Origin: Roseobacter sp. GAI101
GTDB lineage: Bacteria > Pseudomonadota > Alphaproteobacteria > Rhodobacterales > Rhodobacteraceae
NCBI RefSeq assembly: GCF_000156335.1
Contig: NZ_DS999216.1
Coordinates: 58,813-122,812 of the forward strand
DNA length: 64,000 nucleotides
Direction of reading: 5' to 3'
The notes below the pieces were generated by a model. That model searched no databases. It was given only the letters and a program-made list of their open reading frames with translations, and was not told the DNA's origin. Below are positions 1 to 12,100 of this stretch, piece after piece (position 1 is the first letter of the stretch; every line of letters starts with the position of its first letter). The translations under genes and the position numbers were made by a program.

Positions 1-3000
1 GGATAAGGTTCACCGCATCGCTTTGCGCAGCTGTCTCGCCCAGGTTTGCAACGATGTTGTCGTTCCCAAAACCACCAAGGATCAGGTCAGCTCCATAGCC
101 CGTGCGGATGATGTCGTTGCCGCCGGTGGTCGCATCCAATGTCGCGGCATAAACCAGCGCATATCGGAAGGTGCCAAAGTTCGGCGCTTCGGTTGCCAGC
201 TGCACCTCGCCGTTGTCCCCAATGACGATGTTGTCGCCCTGACCCGCATCGATCACGTCACCCGCCTGACCACCGATGATGATGTCCGTGCCGGTGAAGG
301 TGTTGATCGTATCCGCCCCACCCACATCGGTGAAGGTCGAGCTAAACGACGTCGGCGCGCGGGCCACGCCATCGGTCACATCCGTCAGACCGCCGGTGCC
401 AAGACGCAGGCTTACGGCACCGTTCTCATCCATATACTCAAGCACGCCACGGTCGCCGAACACGATATCGTCCACTGTGCCCGTATCAATCTTGTCGTCA
501 TCCTGACCACCGAAGATCACCAGCGGGCGGGTCGTATCGGGCGATGTGACGATGTCAGCGTCGCGCACGGCATCATACTGGTCATAGGGACCTTGGGAGT
601 TCAGCACAAAGAAGTCATCGCCGTCGTCCAGCGTGATCTGAACGTTATCATTCCCCAGACCAGTGTTCAGCGAAGTCACCGTTTGCGCGCCTGCTATGGC
701 CCGCAGGTGCGTCGCGTCGATAAAGATCACATCGTCGCCAAAGCCGGTCCAATAGGTCACGCCGCTGAGGAAGTTGCCGTTCGCATCAGCGCTATAGCCG
801 ATGGCAGCGGGCGCGATGCCGACGACATAGATGTCGGTTTGATCAATGAAGGTCTCGTCGATGCCGCGCGCAATCGCAGCGGCCTGTGCGGCGACCCGGT
901 TGTCGGTGATCAGCGCGCGCTGCGCGACCGTACCGTCAGCCAGAATGGCGGCTTCGTCAGAGATCATCAGCTGATGACGACCGATGCCCGCATCAATGTT
1001 CAACAGCCCGGTGATGTTATTCAGATGGCCGGTCAGGAAACGCGTATCCGTCGTCAGGTCTTCTGCGGCCTCGGAGGAGATATAGATCCGCTCATCCCCC
1101 TCACCCAGATGAATGATGGTACGGGCAGTCGTACCCTGGATGTTCAGCACGTCGTCATTGCTGCCCAAGGACAGGTCAAGGAATTCGACGTTGTGATAGC
1201 CAATGCCATCATTCTGCAGCGTTGTAGCGATGCTGTTGGTCTGCTGACCGGCGGCCTTCAGCGCGCCTGTTACGGACAGTTCGATCGGCGCACCTGAACG
1301 GCTGGTGACGGTCAGAATGCCATTATCGGCGGTCGCAACCAGATGCGGGCCTTGCGCCGCTGCGATCTCGTCAGCCAATTTCTGCGCCACAGTCTGGTCC
1401 GTATCGCCCAACGCGGCGGTGTAGCTGAAGACAGACGCCGCAGCGGTCAGACCGGCAATCTGCGTCGGTGTCACCAGATCGGTAACGGTCACAGTCCACC
1501 GCTGGCCAACGGTTGGCGCTGCGATTGCGATGTCGGCCTGCGTATAATCGCCACCCAGCCCGCGTGTATTGATGCTGGCGATGCGTGTACCGGACAGTTC
1601 GCCTTGCATGGTCAGATAGATGGCATCCCCCAAGCGGTCCACGCCGACGTTGTGCGTGTAGGGCAGGAAGTCGAAGCCGTTGTTCGGGTTCAGGATCGGA
1701 TCAAGTGCCGCGAGGATCTGCTTTTCGCTCGCGTTCCAGGCAATCGCCTCGGTCGTCCGCAGCGCGACCACACCGTTCACATCCGGCACCATGAAAGTCA
1801 GCGTGAAGATCCCGCTGGTCGCGGACAGGCGCAGCACTTCGACATTGTCACGAACGGGCGTGATCATGCCCTTGCGTAGCTCTTCGATTGTGACTGCGGT
1901 GGTGGAATCTGCCGCCGCATCCAACCCGGTGGTGTCAACCACGGTCAGGGCATCCACATCAAGACCGCCAGCAAGACCACCAAATTCGATTAGATAGGCG
2001 ATGCCGTCTTTGGTCTGGACGATCTCGACTGCGACATCATAGCCGGTGATCGCCGCAATCTGCTGGCGCGCACCTTCGGTCGCGGCGGCGATGGTTGCGG
2101 CATTGGCTGAATTGTAGACGAAGGCTGTCAGCTCTGCGGTGGCGCTGGTACCGTTAAAGCCCAGTGTAAAGCGACCACCAATTGCGCGGACCGCGATCTG
2201 CTGGACTTCGGCAACCGATGGCATGTCCAGACCGGTCAGGCGATCACCGGTCAGGGTCATCACATTTGCATTGGTATCAAGGCTGTCGTTCAGGTTCAGT
2301 TTGTCGCCCGCGTCAGCGCCCATATCCAGAACAAGTTGGCCAGTGATCTGGTCAAGGATGCCACGGTCCGACCCGACGTTGACAGTATCATTGCCGGTGC
2401 CTGTCGTGATGAAAGTGTGACCATTGGTGGATTTCACGTTGATCACATCATCGCCACGACCCGTGTCGATGCGTGTCTTGCCCTTGTGCGTGCTTTCAAC
2501 TGTCAGCGTGTCGCCGTTCCGGCCCAGACGAATATCAAGAACTTCGATATCGCTGTAGGCGATGCCGCCCGCGATCCGCTTTCCTGCGATCACAACGTCA
2601 TCGCCCATCCCAAGACCGCTCAGGCGGCTTGCCGTCAACACGCCCACGTCAGCGGCAGGGCTTTCGCCGTTGAAGATCGTCAGCGTATCAACCTGATCGG
2701 CCTCATCGACGCGCAGGTTCGCGTTCACAGGCGCGTAAGAATAGAGGATGTCCTGACCTGTCGTAAAATCATCTGGCAATGCCGCGGCAATCGTCGCGGA
2801 CGTACCGGACACGACAGGTGTCAGGCTGCCGGGCAACTTGTTGGCCAGCGTCTGCGTGATCGACGCGACATCGGCGGTGGCAACGGCACTCCGGCCGTTT
2901 TCGTCAACGCTCAGCGTCCATGTTGACCCGGCGTTCGGATCACGCACGCGGATCGCCGCCATCGTCCAGGTGACGCCAGCCTGCTTATACTGCTCAGCCA

Positions 3001-5896
3001 CAGGTGTGCCGCCGATGATCGCCTTGCCATCCGTCGGTGTCGTCACATCGATATCAAAGCCGCCAGTTGCGTCACCGTCTTCAACAATGCGCAGGCGCGT
3101 CTCGCCGACAAGGTTCACAATGGCGCGGGCTTTGAACTGGGTGGTGGCAGCATTGATCGCCTTGGCCAGTTCCAGCGCGATCGTTCCGGCAAAGTTCTGA
3201 CCAGCGGCGGGCGTATAGCTGACGGTGATCTGACCAGCGGTCGACCCAGGTGTCGGCGACAGCGTAATCGAATATGTGCCGAACGACGACGCAGCGGTCA
3301 GATCAACTGTGGCTTCCAGCCAATCGAGCATGCCCAGAACGGCGGCGCTTTGGTCCGGTGTGCCGAACACCTCAGCCGCGCCAATCGCGGTGGCATCAAC
3401 GCCGTCAACACTCAGGTCAACGGTGAACGGCGTGCCTTCACCGATTTCGGTGCCGCTGGCAAAGGACAGGATGTCCTGCGTGGCGCTAACCACATCAACA
3501 CGGTCGCCGCTGCCGTTGTCCCCAAAGGTCGCAACGTCATAGATCGTCGCTGTGCCGTTGATGCGTGGATCAAAACCGGGACGCTCGCCGTAAAGCTTGT
3601 TCACATGGGTCAGCGCCTGATCGGTGATCGTGGTCACGCTGTCCGTTGTCTCGATGGAGTCGGCTGTCCCGCTTGGCAGCTTGTCGTTGGTCTCGCCCGG
3701 ACGCAGGATCGGGTTGTTTAGCTCGACTGCTGTGGGCGATTTGCCCCCGATCACGTTGATCGGGCCACGGATGGAATTCACACGCTCGTTAAACGCCGCG
3801 AATACCTTCGCATCTCCACCGTCGATGATCTCGTCATCGATCGCCAGAACCGTGATCGTCTGTGCCTTGTCCCAGTTGGTCTTATCAAAGCGGACATACT
3901 GGCGCAGCGTCATGGCACCATCGCTGTCCGCAACAGTCGATCCGACCGGAATGATTTCGCCGGAGGCCGACAGGGTGGCGCGCTTGTCCGCGATCACCTG
4001 AATACCGACAACCGTGCCGTTGACGGTCACATCATAAATCCGCGCGCCACCGTCTCTGATCCGCTGATCGTCATCGCCTTGGATGTCGCTGGCCAGCTTC
4101 GCGGCGAGCGTTGCAAGGCTGTCACCGGCGGCAACGGTCTGGCTGTAAAGCTTGCCTTCAAATGTGACATCCCATGTCTCACCAATCGCTGGAATACCGG
4201 CGAATTCGATCTCGAGCACGTTGTCGAAGCTGAAGTCAGGCACAGTGCGCGTGAAGATCGTGCCACGGGTATCCGGCGTGATCATCGTCTCGACAAAGAA
4301 GCGTGGCAAGGCTGCCGAATTGGTTGCTGTGATCAGGATCGCGTTCGACGTCGGCACGGCGGTGTAGTTGGTCAGGGCATCGATAGCGTCAATCAGACCG
4401 CCGCGGACAGATGCCAGCGTATCACCATCCTGAACCGTGTACGTCGCAGTCACCGCACCAACCTGATAGGTGGCGTCGTCATAAAGCGTGACGGACCAGA
4501 CCTCGCCCTCGACAACCGCTCCGGTAAAGGACAGTTCAGCGAATGGGGCCGCGACGCGAACTTGAACGCGGTTCGCTTCGCCAAAATTGGCCGCCGCATC
4601 AAAGGCCACGTCGCCATTGTAGGTCCGTGTCATCAGCGGTGTCACATCAACCGTCACCCACTTGTCACCGGTCAGCGCGCCGGTCAGCACGATGTCAAAG
4701 CTGTCGGTGACGCGGTTATCGGGACCGTTGACGCCGTCGCCGGCAAAACGCTCGGCCACGTCGGTGGAGTTGCCGCTCTCGCTGATCTCGACCGTTGGCG
4801 CATCGTCATCCAGCAGTTTCAGATCGAACGCCGCAGGCACGATCTGCTCTTGATTGTCACCAGCAACGTAGTCGTAAGTCTCTAGCACGGCAGCGTCCAA
4901 ACCTTGCGCAATGTCAGCCGCACTCAGGCGCAGTCCCCATGTCGTGCCTTGGGCAATCACACCGCTGATCGGGCCAAAGCTGACAGCGGCGAAATCCCAA
5001 TAGGTCACGCTCAGCTTGCGCAGGGCGCTGTTGACAGCACCCGTCTGGCTGGTTTCGGCACCCACCGTTTTCAGACGCACGACTTCCAGACCGAAGGGCG
5101 GCACGCCAGCGGCATCTGGGCGCTTGAAGATCACGATGGTGTTGTCGACGAACGCAGGCGGCGCAATGCTGTTGCTGCCCGCCGCAGACAGGCTGGTCAC
5201 GCCAGTATTCGTGATCGTGACGATCGAGAAGGCATTGCCAGCAGGCCGCGAGATCGAGATCGCCCCGCCCGCAGAAACATTGACCACATACCCTTCGTCC
5301 AGCGCGGCAATCTGGTCAGCGATCTTCTGGCCGATCCCCGAGATACCGTTTTTGAGGTCCGCTTCGACAGACGTATAGCTGACCAGTGCGCCATCAAGCA
5401 GAATGCTCCAGGTCGCATCAGCAGCGACACCACCGATGATAGACGGTACCAGCGTCGCAGTCCGGTACAGCTCGGACGCGGCATAATCGGTGCCGGCCAG
5501 TTGTGCGACCAGGCGGCCCGCAATGCTTTGCAGCGTATCGCCGGTGACGGCGGTGACCGATACAGTCAGGCCGTCGAGAATGAGTTCCCATGTCGACCCG
5601 ATCACAACACCGCCCGCAGCATTCTGCGTGCCGTCAACGGTCGAGGATGTGAGTGTCACGACAGCAACCTCAAGCGCGCGCTGTCCATTGACCGGCAGTG
5701 CCGCCCCAGAGGGTGCGACCGCCGCAAGCTCGAACGCCTCTCCTTCGATCAGTACGCGCATCTGGCTGTTTGCCGCAGCCTCAATATCGAAGCCGTTGTT
5801 GTAGAATGGCGTCTGAACCGATGCTTCAAGGCTGAAGCCAGCAGCATCGCTGATCTTCAGCGCGCCACCGATAACGGCAGCGGTCAGCCCGCAGCT
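1..5896 (-). CDS. Giant LEPR-XLL/RTX repeat protein, downstream part (continues past left edge)
   Basis: Minus-strand frame that stays open to the window edge. Spot translations at about 5830-5430, 3058-3000 and 240-1 all give acidic, Gly/Asp/Thr-rich beta-type protein. It is in the same frame as the 8,389-codon open reading frame that precedes it, so it is the continuation of that gene and not a separate one. Near the left edge the product again carries RTX-like repeats of the GGFGNDNIV type at about positions 35-80 and 230-330, as expected when approaching the C-terminus of a type I secreted or surface protein. No start codon of its own with a ribosome binding site was seen. The true stop and any C-terminal secretion signal lie outside the window. 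It is separated from the upstream part only by the frameshift cluster at about 5890-6122. Confidence 0.8.
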
Positions 5897-6122
5897 TGCG
5901 CGCGTCACCGTTGATCTTGTCCCGCAGTGCTTGGGCCACGGCAGCTGTCCGCCGACCCGATGTGCGCGATATCTCGCGTGATCGTGATGTCATGTCTCGA
6001 TGACGCACCGGTGGTCGTGCCACGGAAGATCTGGATATCTGCGGACTGGTACAACGCCACGGCATCCGGCTCTGGCTGATGTCGGCGTTGATATTGGCCG
6101 CAATACCGCGCGCAACATCGCC
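5890..6122 (-). other. Cluster of four apparent 1-base frameshifts in the giant gene
   Basis: Following the protein downward on the minus strand, sense switches frame four times. Near 6120 one base appears missing (GLGQ to DVARGIAANINADIS). Near 6072 another appears missing (ADIS to EPDAVALYQSADIQIF). Near 5949 one base appears extra (to TAAVAQALRDKING). Near 5897 another appears extra (to AAVIGGALKISDAAGF). The changes sum to zero, so the frame afterwards equals the frame before. The literal stop at 5990 is a by-product of this zone. Flanks of about 25 kb and 5.9 kb are free of such changes. Confidence 0.75.
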
Positions 6123-9100
6123 TGACCCAGACCAAGGAAGGCATCCTGACCAGATGTAATCTCTGGCGTGATGCGGGTATAATGCACGCCCTCGTCCACG
6201 CCATCGTTGTTTGCGGCAATCCGCAGCAGCTGCGGCGTATTCCAGTTCGTTCCGTCAAAGCCGACGATAACCGAATTGCCCGATTGCGTGACCGACAGAC
6301 CGGTGAAGGAGACCGTCGCACCATCACCGACATTGAAGGTCACTGCCACAGGGCCAGTCGGCGCGCGCGACAGGGCGACATAGACGCTGTCGCCATTGGC
6401 AGTCAGACGAATGTCTTCGGCAGCAACTTCCTGATCAATCGTATCAACGGTCGATGCATCATCGGTGCGCGAGAAGATCAGAACTTCGGCGCTGTCATTG
6501 TCGATCACCTCGACCAGAACATCCGCGACCACCACTCCATCATAGGGTTGGGCGTCGGTGCCTACTGTACCCTCAACCACCGAATGACGCAGGTTCACAA
6601 CCTGACGCCCCTCGGCCAAAGCATCGTTCACACCCGTCACGGTGACATATTGAATTTCGTCCCAGTTGGTCGCGTCAAACACCAGATCGGTAAAGGTCTC
6701 GGACCCGTTGACCATTACGCCCTTGCCGCCAGCCGCTTGCGCGCTTTCGGTGCCGCGTGTCGGCGTGATCGTCACCGTCACCTTGCGATCAGGCGCGCGG
6801 GACAGCGCGATGCCATAGGTGTTGTGGATCAGCAGCGGCGATGTCTGCGTATCTTCGAACACCCGCAGGGCGTCATAGTCGTTGAAAATGATTACGCCCG
6901 CTTCGTCGTTATCCGCGATATTGGCGACAACATCCTTGGCAAAGATCGCGTTATAGCGGTCGTCGTTGCTGCTGACCGTGGTTTGGATCAGGCCGTTGTG
7001 GCCATTCAAGCTGTTGGATACGACCGTGATCGCGCCGCCTTCGGTCACATCGCTCAGATCGGCACCGGCGATGTTGATGTTGTCGCTTCCCAGTCCGCCA
7101 ACAATCTCTACTTGCACGTTTTCATTGGTGCTTTCGATAAAGAAGGTGTCGTTGCCCTGCAGCGCATCGACGACCAGCTTTTCAAGGCCGACAAAGCTTA
7201 CGAACAGACCGCCACCAAAGACGCCGTTTTCGGTGATCACATAGTCATCGCCAAACTCGCTGCCCACGATGGTCAGGCTGTCAAAGCCGTCGCCGCCATC
7301 AATCCGCACAGGCGCATTGATGTTGTAGGAGACAAAGTCAGCACCCTGCCCGCCGTTGATGTTGGTGTAAGGCGCTGCTGGATCATCGGGATCGACGCGG
7401 ACAAAGGACCGCACGAGGAAGCTGTCGTCGTCCTCATTCCCGAAGAGGAACAGTTCAGCCTTGTTGGAGTAGACGGTAAAGTTGTCCTGACCCGTGCCAC
7501 CGTTCAGCGTCGCATTCTTGCTGATCCCGTTGGACAGGAAGCCAAGCGTCACTTGCGTGGTGGTGTATTGGTCGCGACCCTTCAGGCCATTGAACGGGTT
7601 CGACGCGTCGCGGGCGGAGTCGAATAGCTGCCCGATCTGGAACGTGTCGTCGCCCGCATCACCGAAGACGTTGAACGTGGCGAGTGTATCGTCGAAGACG
7701 AACAGATCATTGCCGTCGCGACCATTGACCTGAATATCGCCCTCAAGCGCGCCATTATACTGCACTTCTTCCAAAATGCCCGCGACCTGATCGTCGTTTT
7801 CATCCAGTTGCAAGGCAGCCACCACGCCGATCGCAACCGCAGGATCAGCGTTCGCCCGGAAGAGGAACAGATCGGCGCGGTTTGTGCCGTTGATCTCGGC
7901 ACGGTCAGCACCTTGACCAGAGATACCGCTGTCCAGCAGGCGGATCAGTGCGGTGCCTTCGCCCGACAGACCGATCTGATAGAAGTCGGAGCCCTGCTCG
8001 CCATCAAGGTCAAGCTGGTAGGTTGTTCCCATATCACCACTTTGCAGGCCGTTGGTGAAGGTCTGCTTGCCGTAGCGGTCATAGTTGACGCGCACGATGT
8101 CATTGCCCTGACCCAGCTTGATCTCGGTCTGACCACCGAGGCGTTCGATATTCAGGACGTCATTGGCCGCATCATCCGTGGGCGAAACAGGCTCGTCGCC
8201 CATGTCGATCTGCGTCAGACCTACGTGAGTGCCATCGATATGCAGTTCGTTGTTGGCGTCGCTTGTCTCAAGTATCAGCGTCTCGAAGCTGGTGTATTTG
8301 ATGCCGACCGTCATGCCTAGGCCGACAATCTCATCCGCTGTCAGACGGCCACCGCGATCAGGTGTTGTGTCGCCATTGTCGCTGACGCGCAGAACATCGA
8401 TGCCCTCAGCCGTGCCAACCGCTTCGGAGCCGCCGTCGATGGTCAGTTGGCCGAACAGGATATCGTTGACCGTGTATTCGCTGCCAATGGTGGTCGAAAT
8501 CGGGTTGCCCACAACCACGCTGTCAACGCCGGTGCCTGTCTGGACAACGGTCGGGCCGTTGATGACGTGGATGTTAACCATATCAACACCGCCCCATGTG
8601 CGCAGCGTTGTCTTGTCGGCCAACCCGGTCGAGGTAATGGTCGCAGTGTTCGCACCCTCGCCCAGATCAATCTCGACGATCTCAACGGCGATATAATTGA
8701 TCGCAACAGTCTTGTTGCCATCAACAAGGTTGAAGCCCGTGACCGACATGAACCCTTCAAGGTTCGCCGGATCAATCAGGCCGATAGACCCGGAGGACGC
8801 GTTCGCATCATACCGACCATTGATCAACAGCGTATCGCTGCCACGATCGGTCGGCGCTGTCGCACCCGGCGCAAACACATCAAAGGCATTGATCGTCACG
8901 ACCGCATCAATCGCGGTCAGCGACCCGCCTGCGTTCCCCACACGGATCGTATCATCCCCAAGGCCCGAGTTGATCTGCAACGGAATATCCGTGCTTTGAA
9001 CCGTAATCTCATCTGCGCCACCTGCCGTGTTCAGCACAACGTTGTCTGTGCCAGTATGGGTGATCCCAACAGTTGCGGCACCGGTCACGGCCAAAGTGTC

Positions 9101-12100
9101 ATCATTGACGATGATCGCGTCGCTACCGTCGGACCCGTAAAAGCGGACAGTGGATGCGCCCGACCCGGTGTCATTGATGACCACGGTAAAGTTCGAGCCC
9201 TTGGGCGCGTTGATATGATACGTCTCGGACGATCCGGTCGACTTGGCATCCAGCGTCGCGGTGCCATCAAAGGCGGCAACCGACACAACACTGCCGTTGA
9301 CCCGGATGGTACGGTCCAGATCGTTGACAACCATGCGGTTGGCCGCATTCGGACCACCTTTCAAGGTCACATTCTCAAAGATACCGATCAGGTTTTCAAG
9401 CGTCGCACCGGTCCAGACATCACTCGACGGACCTGAGACTATGCCGACCACAAAGCGGTCTTCGAACAGACCAAAGTCATAGCCAGTAAAGGTTTCGGAC
9501 AGCGTATCGCCCGCGTCATTCGTGCCGCTGTCAAGGAAGGTGTCAAAGCCTTCGCCGCCCGTGATCGTGTCATTGTCAGAACCACCGTCGATCACGTCGT
9601 CAAACGACGAGCCGGTGATCGTATCGGCACCACCGTCACCGTTCAGCTCAAGCGCCACGGTATTCTGCGTCAGTCTGCTGGCGTCGATGGTATCACCCGA
9701 TGCGCCTGCATTGATGATCAGCTTGTCGCCAGCGCTGCGGCGGAAATCGTTCAGCACGATCGCAATCGCGGTGTTGGTACCGTTCCACTTTGCATCAACC
9801 TTGATGTCGCTGGCATCAACAGTGTCCTGCAGTAGCGTGAACGTATCCACCCCGGCGCTGCCGTTGATGATGACCGTGTCGGCGTTGCTGTCAGACGACC
9901 CTTCACGCGACCCCGGACGATCAGCCGGATCATCGCGGAAACCAGGGCCTTCGATGGCCAGATCGTCTTCGATGATCAGGCGGTTCACGTTCTGACCCGA
10001 GATATCGTCGATGATGACCGTGTCGTTACCGCCAAGCAGTTGAACCTGAACAGTGCCCGCCCCACCGAGGATATTCACGCCGCGTGTGTTGTCGCCATTG
10101 CGGATCTCGACCGACCCTTTGGTGACGCGGGCGGTATCCGCGCGTGCCGAACCGGTAACAAATACAGTGTCCTGCGCGCCGGTCCCGTTGACCGTCAGAA
10201 TGCCTGCGGCTTCCAGCGTGCGGAAGATCAGGTCGACACCGTTGCCGCCATCAATCGTATCCGACCCTTCGCCGCCATCAATCTCGTCAACACCCGATCC
10301 GCCGTTGATGTTGTCATTCCCCGCACCGCCAAACACGATGTCATTGCCCGCACCTGCACGAATTGTCGCGGCACCGGCACCCAACTGCTGGATGAAGTCA
10401 TCCCCGCCTTTCGCGTCAATCGTGATGGAGTTGGTGCTGCGCGAGATGATGCGATCGCCGAGCAGGCTGGCCGTTTCGCCATCCGCCAGCGGCCGTGTGA
10501 CGTTGGTGCCGTACACTTCGGACCCGGCAGCCGCAAAGCGCCCGATCGTAATCTGATCACCAAAGTCTGTCGCATTATCGGTCTTGTTGATGATCGCCCG
10601 GCCGGAACCTTGGTAATCGACCAGATCAATGCCACTACCGCCGTCAAACAGCAGATCGGCATCCACGCCTTCGCGCACAAGGATGACATCATTGCCTGCG
10701 TCGCCATACCCGATGATCCGGTCAACGCCAGTAAAGATCTGTTCACGGCCCGAATAGATCAGTTTGATCGTGCCGGGTGCAATCTGTTCGATGATATAGG
10801 TTTCATCCGTTGCCCCGGCACCGATGCCACGGTCACCATTGCTATTGCCCATATTCAGCGTCAGGTCTCCGCCGTTCTGATCCGCCAACTTGATCGGCTC
10901 GGGCAGCTCCAGATAGCCAATGGTAAAGTTGAGGTTCAGCTTGATCCGTATGAACAGAACCTTGACGCTGGCATAGGCTTTGACGTTGATCGGCACACGC
11001 CCGCCGCGTTCGACATTCTCAATCTTTGCGCCAAAGCCGATGCTGGCACCGCCCCAGTTGATCCCAAGACCGTACAGGCTGACAGACGCGCTGCCCGAGA
11101 AGCCGATGGCAAGATTGCTTGGTGTGCCATTTTCCGGGCGGTTCAGATAATCATAGTAAACGTTGAAGCGGAACGACCCTTCCATCCCGAAGGTCCGGCT
11201 GCCCAGCAGCACACCACCGGTCAGATCGACGTTAAACGTACCATCGCTGCGGAACACCCCATTCGCAGACATTGTCGCGATACCAAAGAAGTTGATGTTG
11301 GCATTGAAAGCAACGGTCCATTCTTCGTTCACCACGACCACACTAAAGCTCGCATTGAACTTGATGGTTTTCAGGAACTCCACACTACCGGTCAGTTTGA
11401 GGCTAAAGCTGTCGGCCTTCAGGTCAAAGCTGCCGATGCGGCGGTCCTTACCCGTCGTGTTCAGCGTCAGGCTGCCGCGCGCGCTGATGTCGATGACCCG
11501 CGCAACATTGGCGTCAATCGACACGGACAGTCCAAGGGCAATGCCGGTAATCTGGTTGCCGGTGTAGTAAAGCCCCGCAGCACCCGCTGCACGGACATTC
11601 AGACCGCCAAGTCCAAACACCACATCAAAGCTGATCTCGGTCCGGTTGCTCAGGATTGCGATGGTGGTCTTGCCACTGGCGGTCGCAAAGTCGGCGAACG
11701 TCACGCTGCCGTTGATCTCCAGCTTGACACCGGACTCGACGGTGCGATCCGTACCCTGCACCTGGATGTCCCGCTTCGACGAGAATGTGTTCAGCTCAAA
11801 GCTCGCGCGGCCGTTGAAGGTCAGAACATCCGGGATGCCCGCATTGGTGATCTGGATCAGCCCATAGATGATCATCCCGCCGTCAGAGATGACGATCTTG
11901 CCAACCAGATCCAGATCTTCAATGACACCAACCAGCTGCGCCTTGACGGCAATCTCTGCGCTGACTTCGGTGCCGTTATTTCTGATCTCGAAGGTGAAGG
12001 CACCGCGCAGTTCGACAATCGGATCAATCTTCAGCACCGCTTCGATATAAAGCGACAGACCATTCTTCAGGACGATGACGCCCTTCTTGTTGCCGCTGAT

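Noticed and set aside
23..1297. Long plus-strand reading frames opposite the giant gene (this one 424 codons; many others up to 770 codons, for example 10040-12352)
   Set aside because: They run codon-aligned antisense to a GC-rich coding sequence, are rich in Arg, His and Asp in an unnatural mix, and show no family motif. The minus strand gives coherent repeat protein throughout.
5905..6333. Separate minus-strand gene of 142 codons at the end of the giant frame
   Set aside because: Its first part is out of frame with the Calx-beta-like sequence and only about residues 80-140 carry real protein sense. It is an artefact of the frameshift cluster.
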